64,000 nt of DNA from Lanius collurio (lineage: Eukaryota; Chordata; Aves; Passeriformes; Laniidae): the NCBI GenBank assembly GCA_020086605.1, contig JACBWW010000007.1:17869396-17933395 (forward strand). Reading direction: 5' to 3'. This document shows positions 24,601 through 37,000 of this stretch, piece after piece (positions within the stretch are counted from its first letter, which is position 1; every line of letters starts with the position of its first letter). Below the pieces are notes generated by a model. That model saw nothing but the letters and a program-made list of their open reading frames with translations, was not told the origin of the DNA and ran no database searches. A program made the position numbers and the translations under genes.

Positions 24601-27600
24601 AGTGGGGTTTTAAGGAGCTGAATAAGAGAAGGCTGTCACACATTCAAAATGGTTGCAGAAAGACTGACAGGGATGAAGAGTAGCTGTTCAGTTTGAGACA
24701 TTTGTTTTACTTGGGGTATACATATATATATATTGAAATACAATGACCTTATTTTTTGGGGTCCAACTTAAGAGATCATCCTGTGTCACCTGTAAAAAAT
24801 CTCATCTGGAATTGTCTAGCATTAAATTTTTTATGATTAGTTCTAGACAAAAATTATCTCATTTTCACTTTGTTAGCAACTTCTAAATATAGAATTTTAA
24901 ATCCTTGAGTATAGTTTTTAGAAATTTGCTGGTTTGCTGTCGGAAAGAATCACTCTGTCTTTCACTGCTGTAAACAGCCATCCACGGGAGGAGTTTTAGG
25001 GCTGTATGTGCTGGATGTTGCAAGCCTCTTTAGGCACTGCTGGCTGGATAGCCATCATCCTTGGAGCACAGCATGTGTGCTCCCCTGCCTTGTGCTTTGT
25101 GCTGTGATGTGAAAACTCACTTTCTGTTCTCGTGTCCGAGACCTAAACACTTGCTCCTGCACTCAGGACCTGGGTGAAGATACGCCCTGCTCTTACCCTG
25201 CACAGACACAGGGATGAAGGGCCCCCACAGATGCTGGGCCAGGCCATGCTTCTTGAAGAACAGACTTCTGGAGTGTTTCTTGCTGAGGAACATGCAGTTT
25301 ATACTTGTGTGATCCAAAAAAGATGAGATGCACTCATTTGTGTCTATGAATGGCAACCTTCTCCTGTCTGGTTATCAAGGTACTGATAAGTAGGCTAAAA
25401 TGAGACTTTATGCTGAGGAGATAACAGTCAATTAATAAGGTAGATGTGATAAAATCAATGTGAAGCAGAATGTGCTGTCTGTCTTTGGGTAATGTCAGCA
25501 CAGCACACAGTAATTGCTGAACTTGCCCACCTCACCACTGACAGCATTGCAGGATACAGGAAGAAAACCTTTCTGGAGGCTCAGACTGCTTAGGTGGGTG
25601 TCAGGAAAAGTGGATGAGTCCATGGTGGAAAGGACTGCTACTATCTTCATAGGTATCTGAGTACAACATGATGATGCTTTCTTACTGCTTTTGTTACTTC
25701 TTGTAGCTATGCTGTAAGAAATCTTGGTTTAATCACCTGGGTGTTCTGCTACAGGTCACAAAAATCAGTGCATAAACCCAGTACAGCATCTGTTTTCCAC
25801 TCCACCACCTATTTGTACTTCTTGTCTTGGCTCCGGCTGCAATTCGCATTGTTGTGTGCATGTATCACATATCAGATGGGAAAATCAGGCCCCTCATGTC
25901 TGATGCTTCTTTACAGCAAGGCTGAGCTCTCCAGTATCGTCTGATAAGACTGTGCTACAGAACAGTTCATGAAACACAGAGTAAAGTGATTTCAGATACC
26001 TTCCAGCATTTTACCAGCACATAAATAGTTAGCTGCCACTGGAAATCTTAAGCTACAGACAATAGGAGATGGTAACCTCTTGTGCACAGGATTTAAAACT
26101 ATAGGATCATTGACCTTGAATCGTGCATGTAGCCTGGGAAATCTAGAGTTAAGCAGCTTGCAAAGCCATAAAAGCCAGCCACCAGTCTGAGAATAGAAGC
26201 CTTCTTCTAGTTTTCCTGCTGATATTCAATGTTGTTTCAATCAAAGTACAGGTAGTACTTGAAGAATGACAGATCTTGTGAGCTTTATATACCAGTAAAA
26301 TGAGATTATGCTTCATGACCCTCCTGCATTTGACTTTTACATTAGAGAATATGATTCAGGAATTAATTTGAAAATCCACAAAAATATAAATTAAAACATA
26401 TTTTTTAATTGCTGGTTTCTCATTAATTGCACATCATAACTGACTCACAGGAAAGTAAGAATCATAATGAAGAAAATCAGAAATAAAAAGGGACTCAATC
26501 TTCATGTGTATCAGTACTGAAAAAATTATGAAAAATATAATGAAAAGCATAAAACCCCTATATTTTTCTTACTAGCTTTATTCTTATAATATTATCACAT
26601 TTTAAAAATACAATTTTAGAAAAAAAATGAACTATAGCTTTTTGCAGTGATAGGCGACAGGTCAGAAAAGCGTTTCAGAATAATTTTACACCTTTTAACC
26701 TTAAAAAATACTTTGCTGACAATTGAGAAAGGGCCTTAAAAGAAGCGCTGATAGGCATTCTCACAGCAGGGTTGCCATGTCCCATCACATAGCAGAGGGT
26801 TTCTGCATAATGTCTCCTGTAATAAGAAGTGTACTGCAAATCACTGGGCTTGAGTAGCAGTTTTAAGAAAGTAATCCTTGGCATGAACTGCTATTAGTGA
26901 TGACACTGAAAGTTTGTTACGTAAAACTCTTCAGAAGACACAAAGAAGGTAAACTGTTTAAAATTTTGATTCGAGCCTTGAAAGAACTACTTTGTCATAG
27001 AAATTTTTCTGCATTTAAATATAGATTTAGTGTGCTCTGTTTTTTTTTTCAATTTTGCACATGCTTGGACAGGCTTGTTAAACGGAAACTGCAGAGTTTT
27101 GTTAAATGAATGTCACTTTTCTCTCTTTCCATGTCACAAATGGCAATTGTTCCAAAAGCATCTTAATAATTACTGGTGTTAATTATGAATGTTAATACAG
27201 TCAATGATCACTCATAGCCCCCATGTTGCAAACCCTTTACAAATGAAGTAAAAACTAAAAAAAAAATTAAAAAAAATTCCAGCATAACAAAGACTAAATC
27301 AGTCCATCAAAGCACAGCAAGCTATATTCATTCTTTAATGGCTAGACTAATCAAAATGGGATACGAATCTACAAGAAACCTTCTTGTTGAAATTAATTTT
27401 GTATTTGTCTGGAAATGTAAATAAAAGAAAATGTGAAGGGGCCATTTCCAGGCAAGTTCTTTTCAGTGTTAATGATGCAAATCAGTGAAGTTTCTCAGTC
27501 CCTGGGGAATCTTTTTGTCTTTCTCATTTCCATAAGAATGATTTTTAGGTGATTAAAATAAAAATCTAATGGAAAAAAATTCTTTATACTTTTCTCACAA

Positions 27601-30600
27601 TACTGCTTAGTAGATATCTGGAAAAAAAATCCAAATCAGAGCTGGAATTGACTTTAGAACTATATTAAACCTTCCTAGGAGAGTATTGGTCACAAAATGT
27701 TTTTGTATTTCTAATGGAGACATTTTTGGTTGTCTTTAGCAGTATTTGATAGAAGTTGCAGTCATCTGAAAGCTTGATGTTTCAATGTAACTCCAGAATT
27801 TTCTCAGCAGCTAGTAAGGGGTAATGAAATGTCTCATTGTGTTGTTTTCTAAGTGAGCAGTATGAGAAACAGGCAGAGACATAATAATTAAAATTTTGGC
27901 TTTCTATATTTTTGGCAAATATTTTTTCAGAGATAGACTCTTCCTGAAGATCAAGGACTGGACTGATAGGGAAATACTGGGAAAGCATTGATCATTTTAA
28001 TCTACTTTTAATCCCATCCTTCCTCCAGAAAGAAACTAACTAAGTGACTCAATAAAGGGCTGGTATTAAACCATGGCTTTGCTGTAAGGCAAGATACAGC
28101 CCACAGTGGTTCAGGACTGGCTTTACTTTCCCTCTTTTTCCAGGGAACAGGTGTTAAGCTTTTGAAGAGATACCCTTCCTTTTCGGATGAGGGTGAAAGA
28201 GGAGGCTGCTGTTCTGCTAAGCTCTTTATTTCATAGTCTCACAGCTTTCTTAAAGGCAGATTTCAAGAGGGTTACATGATAAGGCCAGGCAGCAACAGCA
28301 GCAGCAGGCAAACAGCTTCTTCTTCCAATTCTATTTATTTTTCTTCTTACAGAAGTGTGGATTGTATTTGTTAATTGACCAATAAAACTAACACATGATT
28401 CTAGTTCTTTTCTTAACCTATCCTGGTCTAATTCTAGCAGTTGTAAGTCTTACACAAGTCTTACATAAGTATTATACAGATTTGTGTATATAATTTCTAT
28501 CAGCTCTTATTGTTTATGTGAACATTCTGTCTAAAAAATGTGAACACTATAGTTGTATCTATATTTTTTCTAAAGTAAAGAAATTCTGTGAAAAGGTGAC
28601 ACTGCTGCAGTAAAAACTATGTTTAAGGTCTCTGCTGCAGCTTTTCAATGCTTAAAGCACTTAGTATATACTTCTATTAAAAGTTTAAAATCTATATATT
28701 TCTATTTCAGTTTGGTGTGAACTTCATGTATCTCAGCTTATCCAAAGGTTTCAATTCAACCCCTGTACTTTGGATTTCCTCTGGGCCCAGGTCCAGAGGA
28801 GCTTTCACTCCAACAAACAGGAAACAGCAAAAATTAAGATTAGCATAGTCCGTGTTAGCCTCATGTCCATCATAGATAACACCTCTCCCCCTCCCATGGA
28901 AGTGTGTAGAGGAAGGACTAAATAATGCCCCTCTATCCTGACCCACTCTGCACAGAGAGTGGCAATGTCCCAGACTCTGCTCTCACACGCACACGCAGGA
29001 ACACGTGTGTGCACAAACATGTGCATGGGCACACCTCCTTGTGCAACAGGAGGGGTGACAGCCTGCAGGAGACACGGGAGAGCACTGGCCATGCTGATGC
29101 CTCCCAGCAGGCAGCACAGCTCACGCTCACTCTGGCAGGAGAGGGCAGGTGGAAGGAATAACCCTGGAGGGAGCTCAGAGCCCGAGCTGCTGCCGGGCTG
29201 CACTGCCAGGAGCAGGGAAAATGACACGACAGGGAGTATGTTCTTATTTCCAGGCAGTGCTCAGCCAAAGCGTGTCCTCAACGTTCTCTAGGTGTTATAA
29301 ATTGCCCAGGTCCAAGTAAAGAAGCAAGGCAGTGTCTTTGGTGTGCTCACAGCCAGGGGTGTTCTCTGCAGTGAGAGAACAGCAGGGGTGCAGGAAGCTG
29401 CTCTGGCACAGGCAGAGATCCCCGCTCTGGATTCAGCAGGCTGCAGGCAGGAGGCACAACAAGGAACCAAATCTCTGTGCTGGCCCCAACCAATGCACTC
29501 TTGCAGAACAGGGAGAGTGAATGGAAGCTGCAGCCCTCCAGGAAATTCACACAGAAACAGAATTGGAGGCTGCTGTCAGTCGGGACTGGATTGCTTCCCA
29601 CTGGGTCTCCTCTTCAGCTGCTAATGAGCCACCAAGGAGAATCAAGCTGTTCACAGGACTGCTTTGGGTCCTGGGTTTGGTTTGTGGAGGAATGAACAGA
29701 ACTCTTGGGCTGGATATGGGATCAGACGGTACAAGGGACAACTGTTCAGGGAAAATACACTGGTGTCTGATGCCTCTGTGACTCTGGGGGGCAATTTCCC
29801 TTCTTAATCCCTCACCATAAGTCCTGGCTGAAGACTTCCTTTCCTGCTCCAGGCTTCCCTAGCCCTGAAGGGAGTCTTCCTCAGCTCCAAGGGGGAGAGC
29901 CATGAAATGTTCCTGTCTGTGGCAGAGAATGCTCAAGCTCCATTATTCAACAGATATAGCCAAGAGCCACAAAACCTGAAATCAGATCTAAAATCTCAAA
30001 ATGGACAAAATCAGAATTAATTCTTTATAATGCTTTTTAAACAACAGTACTTGTAAGTACATTTCAACATTGATTTAATAATTGTTTGTTATCTGATGTT
30101 AATATTAGAAAGGGGAGTGTTTTCAAGCTATTCTTCAGACCCTGAGGACACATATTTTCTTGTTTCCTTAACACAGAGAGAATACAAAAGCCCAGACTTT
30201 AAGAAGGAATATAATATACCTGATGAAATAATGATTTATGACAACACCACCACTCCATAAGTTTAATGCTGTTCTTTTTCCTTCTGTTTTGGTGAGGCAA
30301 GGAACAAATTCCAGGAAAGTTCTTTGAAGTCTTTAAGGGAAGAAACTCCTTTCCACCTGCCACTCCTCCTCACAGTGGGGTCCCAAGCCTTATGCCTTGC
30401 CTCTACAGCCCCACACATTGTATGAGAAACCCCTGAACAGCCCACACTGCGTGCCATAACCAGCAAGGAGAGAGGAAGAGTCAGAGTGAAGTGCTCCTCA
30501 AGGCACCTTCCCCTGGCTGCCCTGGAATCAGCCCTGCCTGCCTGTCCACAATCCTCTGCTCACCCCCCCTCATCATGGGAGGCTAAAACAGTTCTTCTAA

Positions 30601-32990
30601 AAAAAATAAATGTACACAATTTTAATTGTTGGACATGGCCAGTGCTTTATATAATCCTTTACAGACACCTACTGTCCAGTGCATTTGCCTGGGGTTTATG
30701 AGGCTCTGGCCCCACTCCTTTGTGGAAAGATGTTTTCTCCCATTCCCAGGGTGTGCTTGCTGCCTGGCTAGGAGCTTGCTTACTGGAGCATTGCCACAGA
30801 ACATCCAGTAATTTGCTTTCAGTGGCATGCCAAAGAGAAAGAACATGACCCTGTAACCTAAGGACTGAGTTTGATTTCTCTCAGACGTAGAAAACATTGC
30901 TCCTAAATCTGCTTTTTCCTAAGGAAGTAGAAGAGCTTTGTGGGTACTGGACACACACTGATGCTACATTTTGCAGGGATCCTGGTCTGGCACATCAGGT
31001 AGGCAACATGCTCAGTTTGCTAAGACCTTTGCTGGATGCAGCCTGAACTCTTCTTCCATGGGCTAGGAGGATGTTATCTGGAAGGGGATGTAACTGGTAA
31101 CTTGTGAGCATCCCGTTTGGCCCAGGCCTCACTGGGCCATGTTGCCAAGCGACGCTTTGCAATGTGCATCCTGCAGCCTTCCCTCGCCAGTTAGGTACAA
31201 CTCCAATGTGCTCTCCTCTTTGTCCTCAAAATGTAGCGTTATGGATTGCAGCCTTGTAGATGCCAGGCAGGGATGAGCCTGTTCTGGGAAACAGGTCCAG
31301 CAGACCCACAGAAAGGGTAACTGGATACTACACAGCTGACATGAACTGATGTGGAAATGCTGTCAGCTCATCTAGTCAGAAACCTGTTTGGGACTCTGCC
31401 ATCTGCACACTCCACTGACTACTCCCAGCCAGTGCCTGCTGCTGCTCAGCACTGGAGACAGGACTGCTGCTTCTGAAGCCCTCAGAGCTGTTCCTTTCCC
31501 TTGGCAATGTCCTCCTGCACAGTCCTGTGCTGTGGGCTGGGGCTGGCTGAGGCCTAACAGGGTGATGTCAAGGTGGGGTGATCTTTCCAGTCAGACGCAG
31601 GTAGTGCATCTCTTGAGTATGTGTTTCTCAAGAGATGAAGAGGCTTATGGTGTCTGTCCTGTACATTCCCTGGGCCAGTCATTCACTTATTTATGCTAGT
31701 TTTACAGGAAATATCCCTGCTTCTTTAACAGGTTCTTTTTCTAGTGAACCATAGAATAAGCAAAATGAGATCCTATAAGGAAAGATATCTGGCTCTAATG
31801 CATGCTTTTCTTCCCTTGCCCTCTTCTCCAAGACTGGAACAAGAATTTCCTCATGTGAATCCCAGGAGTATCTGCAAAGTAAGTTAAAGGAGGGGTTGTT
31901 TTCCAGACCACTCATTTGGAATACAAATAGAAAATAATAGTAAAACAAGTGGTCTGGCATCTTTTAGAGGAAAATGGGAGAATCCTGCAAACACCAATGT
32001 TTCCTCGGGTCTAGACATCCTCCAAGCAGGAATTACAATTATGAATTTAGACATCTTAAAATGCCTTTATGCTGTTTCAGGGGCCTAAATCCCACCTGAC
32101 TCTCTTGGGGTATGTTTAGGACCCACTTGAGGAGAACTTCAAAGCACACAGATAGTGAATTCTTACCAGACTTTATAATATCATAAGAACAAAATTGAAA
32201 TTTCTCACCCAGTGAAGTGGTTTTTAGTGCTCCTCCTATGATGTTGGGAAGATCCTCTGTAAGTTTTCTGGATGGGTCCTGCACATGTTATATTCCTCAG
32301 AGAAGTGATATGAGATGGGATAGCTCTGGTGCAGGTGCAATAGAACTTTAAAAGCATTAGAAAAATATGTTCAGAAGTGTGAACTTTCTTCACTAAGAGG
32401 GTAAATCAGTCATGATAATGAATTCTGTTATAATTAATTAATTAGTGCATTAATTGGGAAGCACGACAAAAAGTCTATCCACTTATCCTAGAAGATGGCT
32501 GAAGCCAACACCAAATTTACATTTCAGTAAGGACAAAATATTTCCCAGAGGACATGAATGGGAAGATCAGTCTGTCTCACATTTGCAGAAAGGTGTAGCT
32601 CAGTTGCTGTCACTCTGCTCTCAGATATTCCCCAAACGAGGAATTCTCAAGAGGAAGCTCCTATTATTTGTATTTGTCTCCAATATTGCCTTATCACAGT
32701 TTTTCATGGAGGGGACTGGAAATGCATCATACTTCTGCAAAGGTTTAATGAGCAGTTTTCACATACTTCCCAAGGCAAAATGTAGCCACTGAATAAGCTT
32801 TGTTTGTGGTAGGGATGCTTTTGCTCTAGAAATTCAGGTTTAAAACTTCAGAGAAATCTTTCAGCATCACGGACACATTTCACTTTGTTTCTTTTCGTCA
32901 TGGAGAGTGGCATCTCAAACCCACAGCCCAACTCCTAGAAAATTCGCCCACTTCCCACTCTTAAAACCCACGCTTGCCTTAGGTCCATAG
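21625..32990. other. Non-coding DNA, no genes recognised
   Basis: About 11 kb. 21.6-28.7 kb is AT-rich, including a TA tract at about 24717-24733 and several poly-A or poly-T runs. 28.9-29.7 kb is noticeably more GC-rich and stop-poor, which yields overlapping open frames on both strands (for example 28805-29291) and an imperfect CA/TG-rich palindromic patch at about 28980-29035. I see no domain, no start context and no splice pattern that would make these genes. Confidence 0.4.
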
Positions 32991-32999
32991 CTTATGAAA

Positions 33000-33310
33000 A
33001 AGTTGTCCTGGGAAAGATGTCTCCCTCCCCTCCTCCTCCTCCACCCTGCAGCAGGACCCATTGTCTGCCGGCGGCAAGGCATAAAGGAGTTAACGAAGGA
33101 GCCGGCAAGGAGGTATGACGGGGTGATGTCAGAATATTTCCAGGGAAAGAATGTGTTGGGGGGCGCTGGCCGGGCTGGGGCTGGGGCTGGCGGCCCCCGG
33201 CCCCACCCCGACATTCTTCTTGTCCGGTTCCCACAGGCGGAGAGTGGCACGGGGGGTCAGAGTGGACGAGCACAAAGAGAGACCCCCTGCTGCCGGGGCC
33301 ATCGTGCTGG
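33000..33310. promoter_or_regulatory. GC- and CpG-enriched patch, candidate regulatory element
   Basis: This patch stands out from the AT-rich surroundings. By eye it is about 60% or more G+C and holds roughly 15 CpG dinucleotides in about 300 bp. It includes a CT-rich strand (33018-33050), GTTAACG, a CRE-like TGATGTCA (33124-33131), GGGGCT repeats (33177-33188) and a GGCGGCCCCCGGCCCC block. There is no convincing TATA-initiator pair, although CATAAAGG occurs near 33080. The long frames on both strands (for example 32915-33250 minus and 32994-33365 plus) result from GC richness. It could be a CpG-island promoter of an unannotated transcript, an enhancer, or neutral GC-rich DNA. Confidence 0.4.
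33158..33186 (+). repeat. G-quadruplex-like motif with GGGGCT repeats
   Basis: G-runs of 6, 3, 4 and 4 bases at 33158-33163, 33172-33174, 33177-33180 and 33183-33186, with loops of 8, 2 and 2 bases. The first loop exceeds the classical 7-base limit by one, so it is a slightly relaxed G4. Confidence 0.55.
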
Positions 33311-33423
33311 GCTGTCACTGCTACTAATTCATGACTTCACCTTTAATCTCACTGATCCATTATAGGTTAAAAAGAGACCCATTTTACAGCTGACAAGATT
33401 GAAGGGAGCGCAACCCAGGAACT

Positions 33424-33450
33424 GGGGGGACGGGGGGGTGGGCATGGGGG
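33424..33450 (+). repeat. Strong G-quadruplex motif
   Basis: Runs of 6, 7, 3 and 5 G at 33424-33429, 33432-33438, 33440-33442 and 33446-33450, with loops AC, T and CAT. This is a canonical short-loop G4 and the strongest in the window. Confidence 0.8.
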
Positions 33451-33454
33451 AGAA

Positions 33455-33960
33455 AGAAAAATAAGAGAGGGGGAGAGAGAAATAACCCCTGCTAAAGTTT
33501 GTACAATTGGGACCATCTGCTAAAAATAGATTTTGTGGGGTTTGTTTGTCCTTTCCTTTTGCTATGACAATATCTATTTTAAGAGGGAAGCTGGTAACTG
33601 CAGCTAAATCAGAATTTTAGTGCACAGGGTCAGAGCAAAAAGGAATGGGGAGGAGAGGGGACACCAGGAAAAAAAAAGATTAAGATTTTAGGACCAGAGA
33701 TGCACAGTGGAAAGGATGGGAAGCATTCAAATAGCTTAGTGCTGCTTTAGAGCATGTTTGGTGAGGTCATCATGAGGAAATGACTAAGAAATTTATGAAA
33801 TGCTGATGTCAAAGGTAAGTTGATCAAATCAACATTGATTCAGCAGAGTAATAACTATATGTGTGTGGCACTTACAGCATGTTTATAATGACACAAGTAC
33901 TTGATGAATTTTCAGAAATCATTAGCCCTACTGTGCTGTGAGCTGTAGATGAAGTCTCCA
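33455..33960. other. Non-coding flank of GC-rich patch
   Basis: Purine-rich (33455-33483), then AT-rich sequence with motifs such as GATCAAATCAACATTGATTC and several ATTA/TAAT cores. Its texture resembles conserved non-coding DNA but nothing decisive is visible. Confidence 0.3.
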
Positions 33961-34038
33961 GAAGTAGTTCTGCTATTTTCGTTAGCAGCATAATCACATT
34001 CATTTTGTCCTTTAATGAAGATTTTATGCTGCTACTTC
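33961..34038. repeat. Nested inverted repeat / stem-loop
   Basis: TAGCAGCATAA (33983-33993) is perfectly complementary to TTATGCTGCTA (34024-34034). Inside, TTCATT and AATGAA form a second perfect 6-bp stem. Outside, GAAGTAG (33961-33967) is complementary to CTACTTC (34032-34038), which competes with the end of the main stem. TGCTA and TAGCA (33971-33987) can also pair locally. It could be a small RNA hairpin, a protein-binding palindrome cluster, or chance. Confidence 0.5.
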
Positions 34039-37000
34039 AAGGCAATTAAAGTGCATATTCTCAGTGAACTTCAGAAAGTAAGCAAATTGGAAAGAAAAAA
34101 GGGGAGTCTCTGAAAAAAGAAAAAAACAGAGAGATGGTAATTTGTGAAAAGTATTATTTTCTAGGATATAGCAAAGAATTCAATATTCTTGCATATCCTG
34201 GTTTTGTCCTACATCGGTGAGGTACATGTAGGTACCTGCACGTAGTGCTAGTTCAGGGCATTAGGGTATTGGTCCTTTTTGCTTCCTTTACCTGATGCTC
34301 TTTGACAAAACCTTTTAATTCCCAAAGCAGTTTTACTAAGTCTGCCAAATTAGTCTACCATCCTGACAGTATTAGAGAGCATCGAAGCTCAGGAAGGAGA
34401 TTGTTTGCTGGATTCTCCCTGTCTTTTGCCCTTGAACTGCTGGAGCTGCATCTCATAAGATTTTGCAACATAAGTGTGCATTTATACTGCCAGAAGTGCA
34501 GAGCTTTTTCATCTGCTACATCACCCTGTTCCTTCCTTTTTCATCTCCCAGCAGAGGAATTCTGGGAGTTGTTGGCACCATGGTTGCCTGACTTCCAAGA
34601 GATGAGGGTGGAGAGTGTGGAAGTTTATAATTAGGATGCAGGGAAGTTTGCAAAGATTTTTGGGTTTATGGGATTCATGGACAAAGTCTGTGAAGGAGAT
34701 CAGCTGCCAGTATCTGTTGTGGGAAGATATAAGAGAGAATGGGGACCTTTTGCATGAGCCACTGTCATTTAAAGTCAGTGATGAAAGTCCTATCGAAAAA
34801 GCCTCTGATCAAATCAAAACCTGTTTTCCTAAGAGTGACTGTAGTGGTTTAGTCCAAATCATCTCTTACTTACTTATTTTACTGCTGTGAGATTGCTTGC
34901 AAATGGAGGCAGATTGAGGTCCGTAACTGGCCAGCGCTTTGGACACATTCTGCTTCCTTTAGTCACACAAAATGACGTACTGATGCAAGTTTCCAGGATC
35001 CAAACAGGCAGCCCTTTCATAGGCAAAAGCCCTAATGAAGTCACTGGCACACAGCCTCGCTGGCCTAAGGCCTGCAGGCTATTTCCCTAGTCAATACACT
35101 GGACCTAATCTTATACCCCTTGAGCATCAAACTCCATGTGTATTTTCTGAAAGTATTTGTTCTCTTTCTGCAAAAGTGCAAGATTTGTGTGCTGTAGAGT
35201 GCCGTGTCAGTGAGCAGCTGCTTCTCCTTCAGCATGAGTTGTTCAGCACACAGACTTCATTGGCTACTGGTTGGACAAAACCACACTGCAAAGCTGAGGC
35301 GAGGATCAGCGAGGACCTAGGCTGCCAAATACAAACCTCCTGTTTTGTAAGTGTCTGAAGACAAAACAAAACAAAATTATTAAAACAAAAGAAAATTTTA
35401 AAAGGGTTCAGGAAATATTAAGAAAATATGTATTTTTATCTGGTAATCTGACAACTTCAAATTTAGTGGAACACGTTAGCTACTCTGGTTAAATCAAATG
35501 CAATCAGTGGAGCTGCCTTAGCAACAAGTTAAGAGTTCCCTTGCAAAATGGATTTCATTACCTCTGTGTAAGCTTAGTCCTTCTGGTTTCTGATCAGTCA
35601 ACTGAAATTATTTTTCCCTTTCCTAAGAGTGTAAGAAATATAGATTGGAATGGCAGCTTCATATATTACCTTGGTTACAAAGTGTCATCAAGCACTAAGT
35701 TAAAATTATAAAAATCATAAGAATGTTTCCATAAGGATGTTTTATTTTAGGCAAATTTTTGTATTTTTTCTTTCTTTCTGGAATTTTTGATTAAAGTTTT
35801 TCCCATGAGCAAATACTGTAATACAATACCCGGTTATAAAGGTAAGAAGCATCTTTTAGAACTGAAAAATTACTATCTCTTCCACACTTCTCAGAAAATT
35901 ATAGAATGAATAAAATCCTTCTCAGATTATTTTTTTTTCTTATATCTTCTTCAATGTACCTGTAGGCAAGTGTCCAGAAGGAGCCAAGAAAGAAGCTTCT
36001 GTGTGTATTGGCTGGATTAGGGCTGAACTGCTGAACTGGCTGGCAACAACTTGGCCTGCAAGTCAAAGAAGAGGGAATGAAGGTGATCCAGATTACTAAT
36101 TAATTATGAGTCTTCCCTGTTACCACATCCCTCCACTTGGTAGGATACGTGCTTGCTGTTCATGCAAAACAGCTCTGAAAGGTTCTGCCTCTGGCTGTGC
36201 TAGATCTGATCTAAGCCCACAGGCAGACTCTCAGCTCAAATATATCTGAAAATGTGGGCCTTAAGTATTTTGTTTTCTCTGGGAACTGACTTCCTTTGAC
36301 AACTTGCATCTATGTTGTCATCATGCTTGGTGTGCTATAAATACATCAATGATCTTTGATGCCAATCAACTAATACCAGGTCCTTATTGCAACAAGCTGA
36401 CAGTGTGCTCAAGGAGTTATCTTTCTATCTCCTTTTTTGAGATGAAACTAATCCATTGTAATCCCCATAACAAGGAGCCACTCACAGGGTGAAGATATAA
36501 GTGCAGTTTTCAAGTGGTATTGTCTCATGACTCTTGCCCTTAAAGACACAGGTATGAAAAGATGCTCTCTGTTTTTCTGTGCAGCACTACTGTGGAAATA
36601 GAATTCTATTTTCCTTTTAGTTGCCACAGGAGTTGTGCATGGTTTAATTAAAATGTATTATTATCCTAAGGCTTTTCCTTTTTTAAAGTAAAGTCAAGCA
36701 CCCTACTGAAGACACAGGACATTCATACACCCAAATCTGTGTCAGCATCCTGCTGGCAGTAAGAGCTTTTGCACAAACATCTGATTGCAGAGTCAGAATT
36801 CAACAAAGCAAGAAGAAACAGGTTGAAGAGCATCTACTACCTAAACACATGCAGTGACTCAGAGAGTGGGAAGCGGAACTGAGAGAACAATAAATGAAGA
36901 AACAATGAAAAGGTCAAGCACTTATTCAGGATTCATAAGTACAAATGTTGCAGTTCAAGCAATGCAGGTGAAAAATGAAATTCCTTCTCTTCATGATTTT

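Noticed and set aside
28805..29291. Cluster of overlapping frames on both strands in a GC-richer patch
   Set aside because: Stop-poor because of composition, mutually exclusive frames, partly low-complexity CA/TG sequence; no protein family features.
32915..33365. Long frames on both strands over the GC-rich patch
   Set aside because: Proline/glycine/arginine-rich translations arise from GC-rich simple sequence and show no domain.
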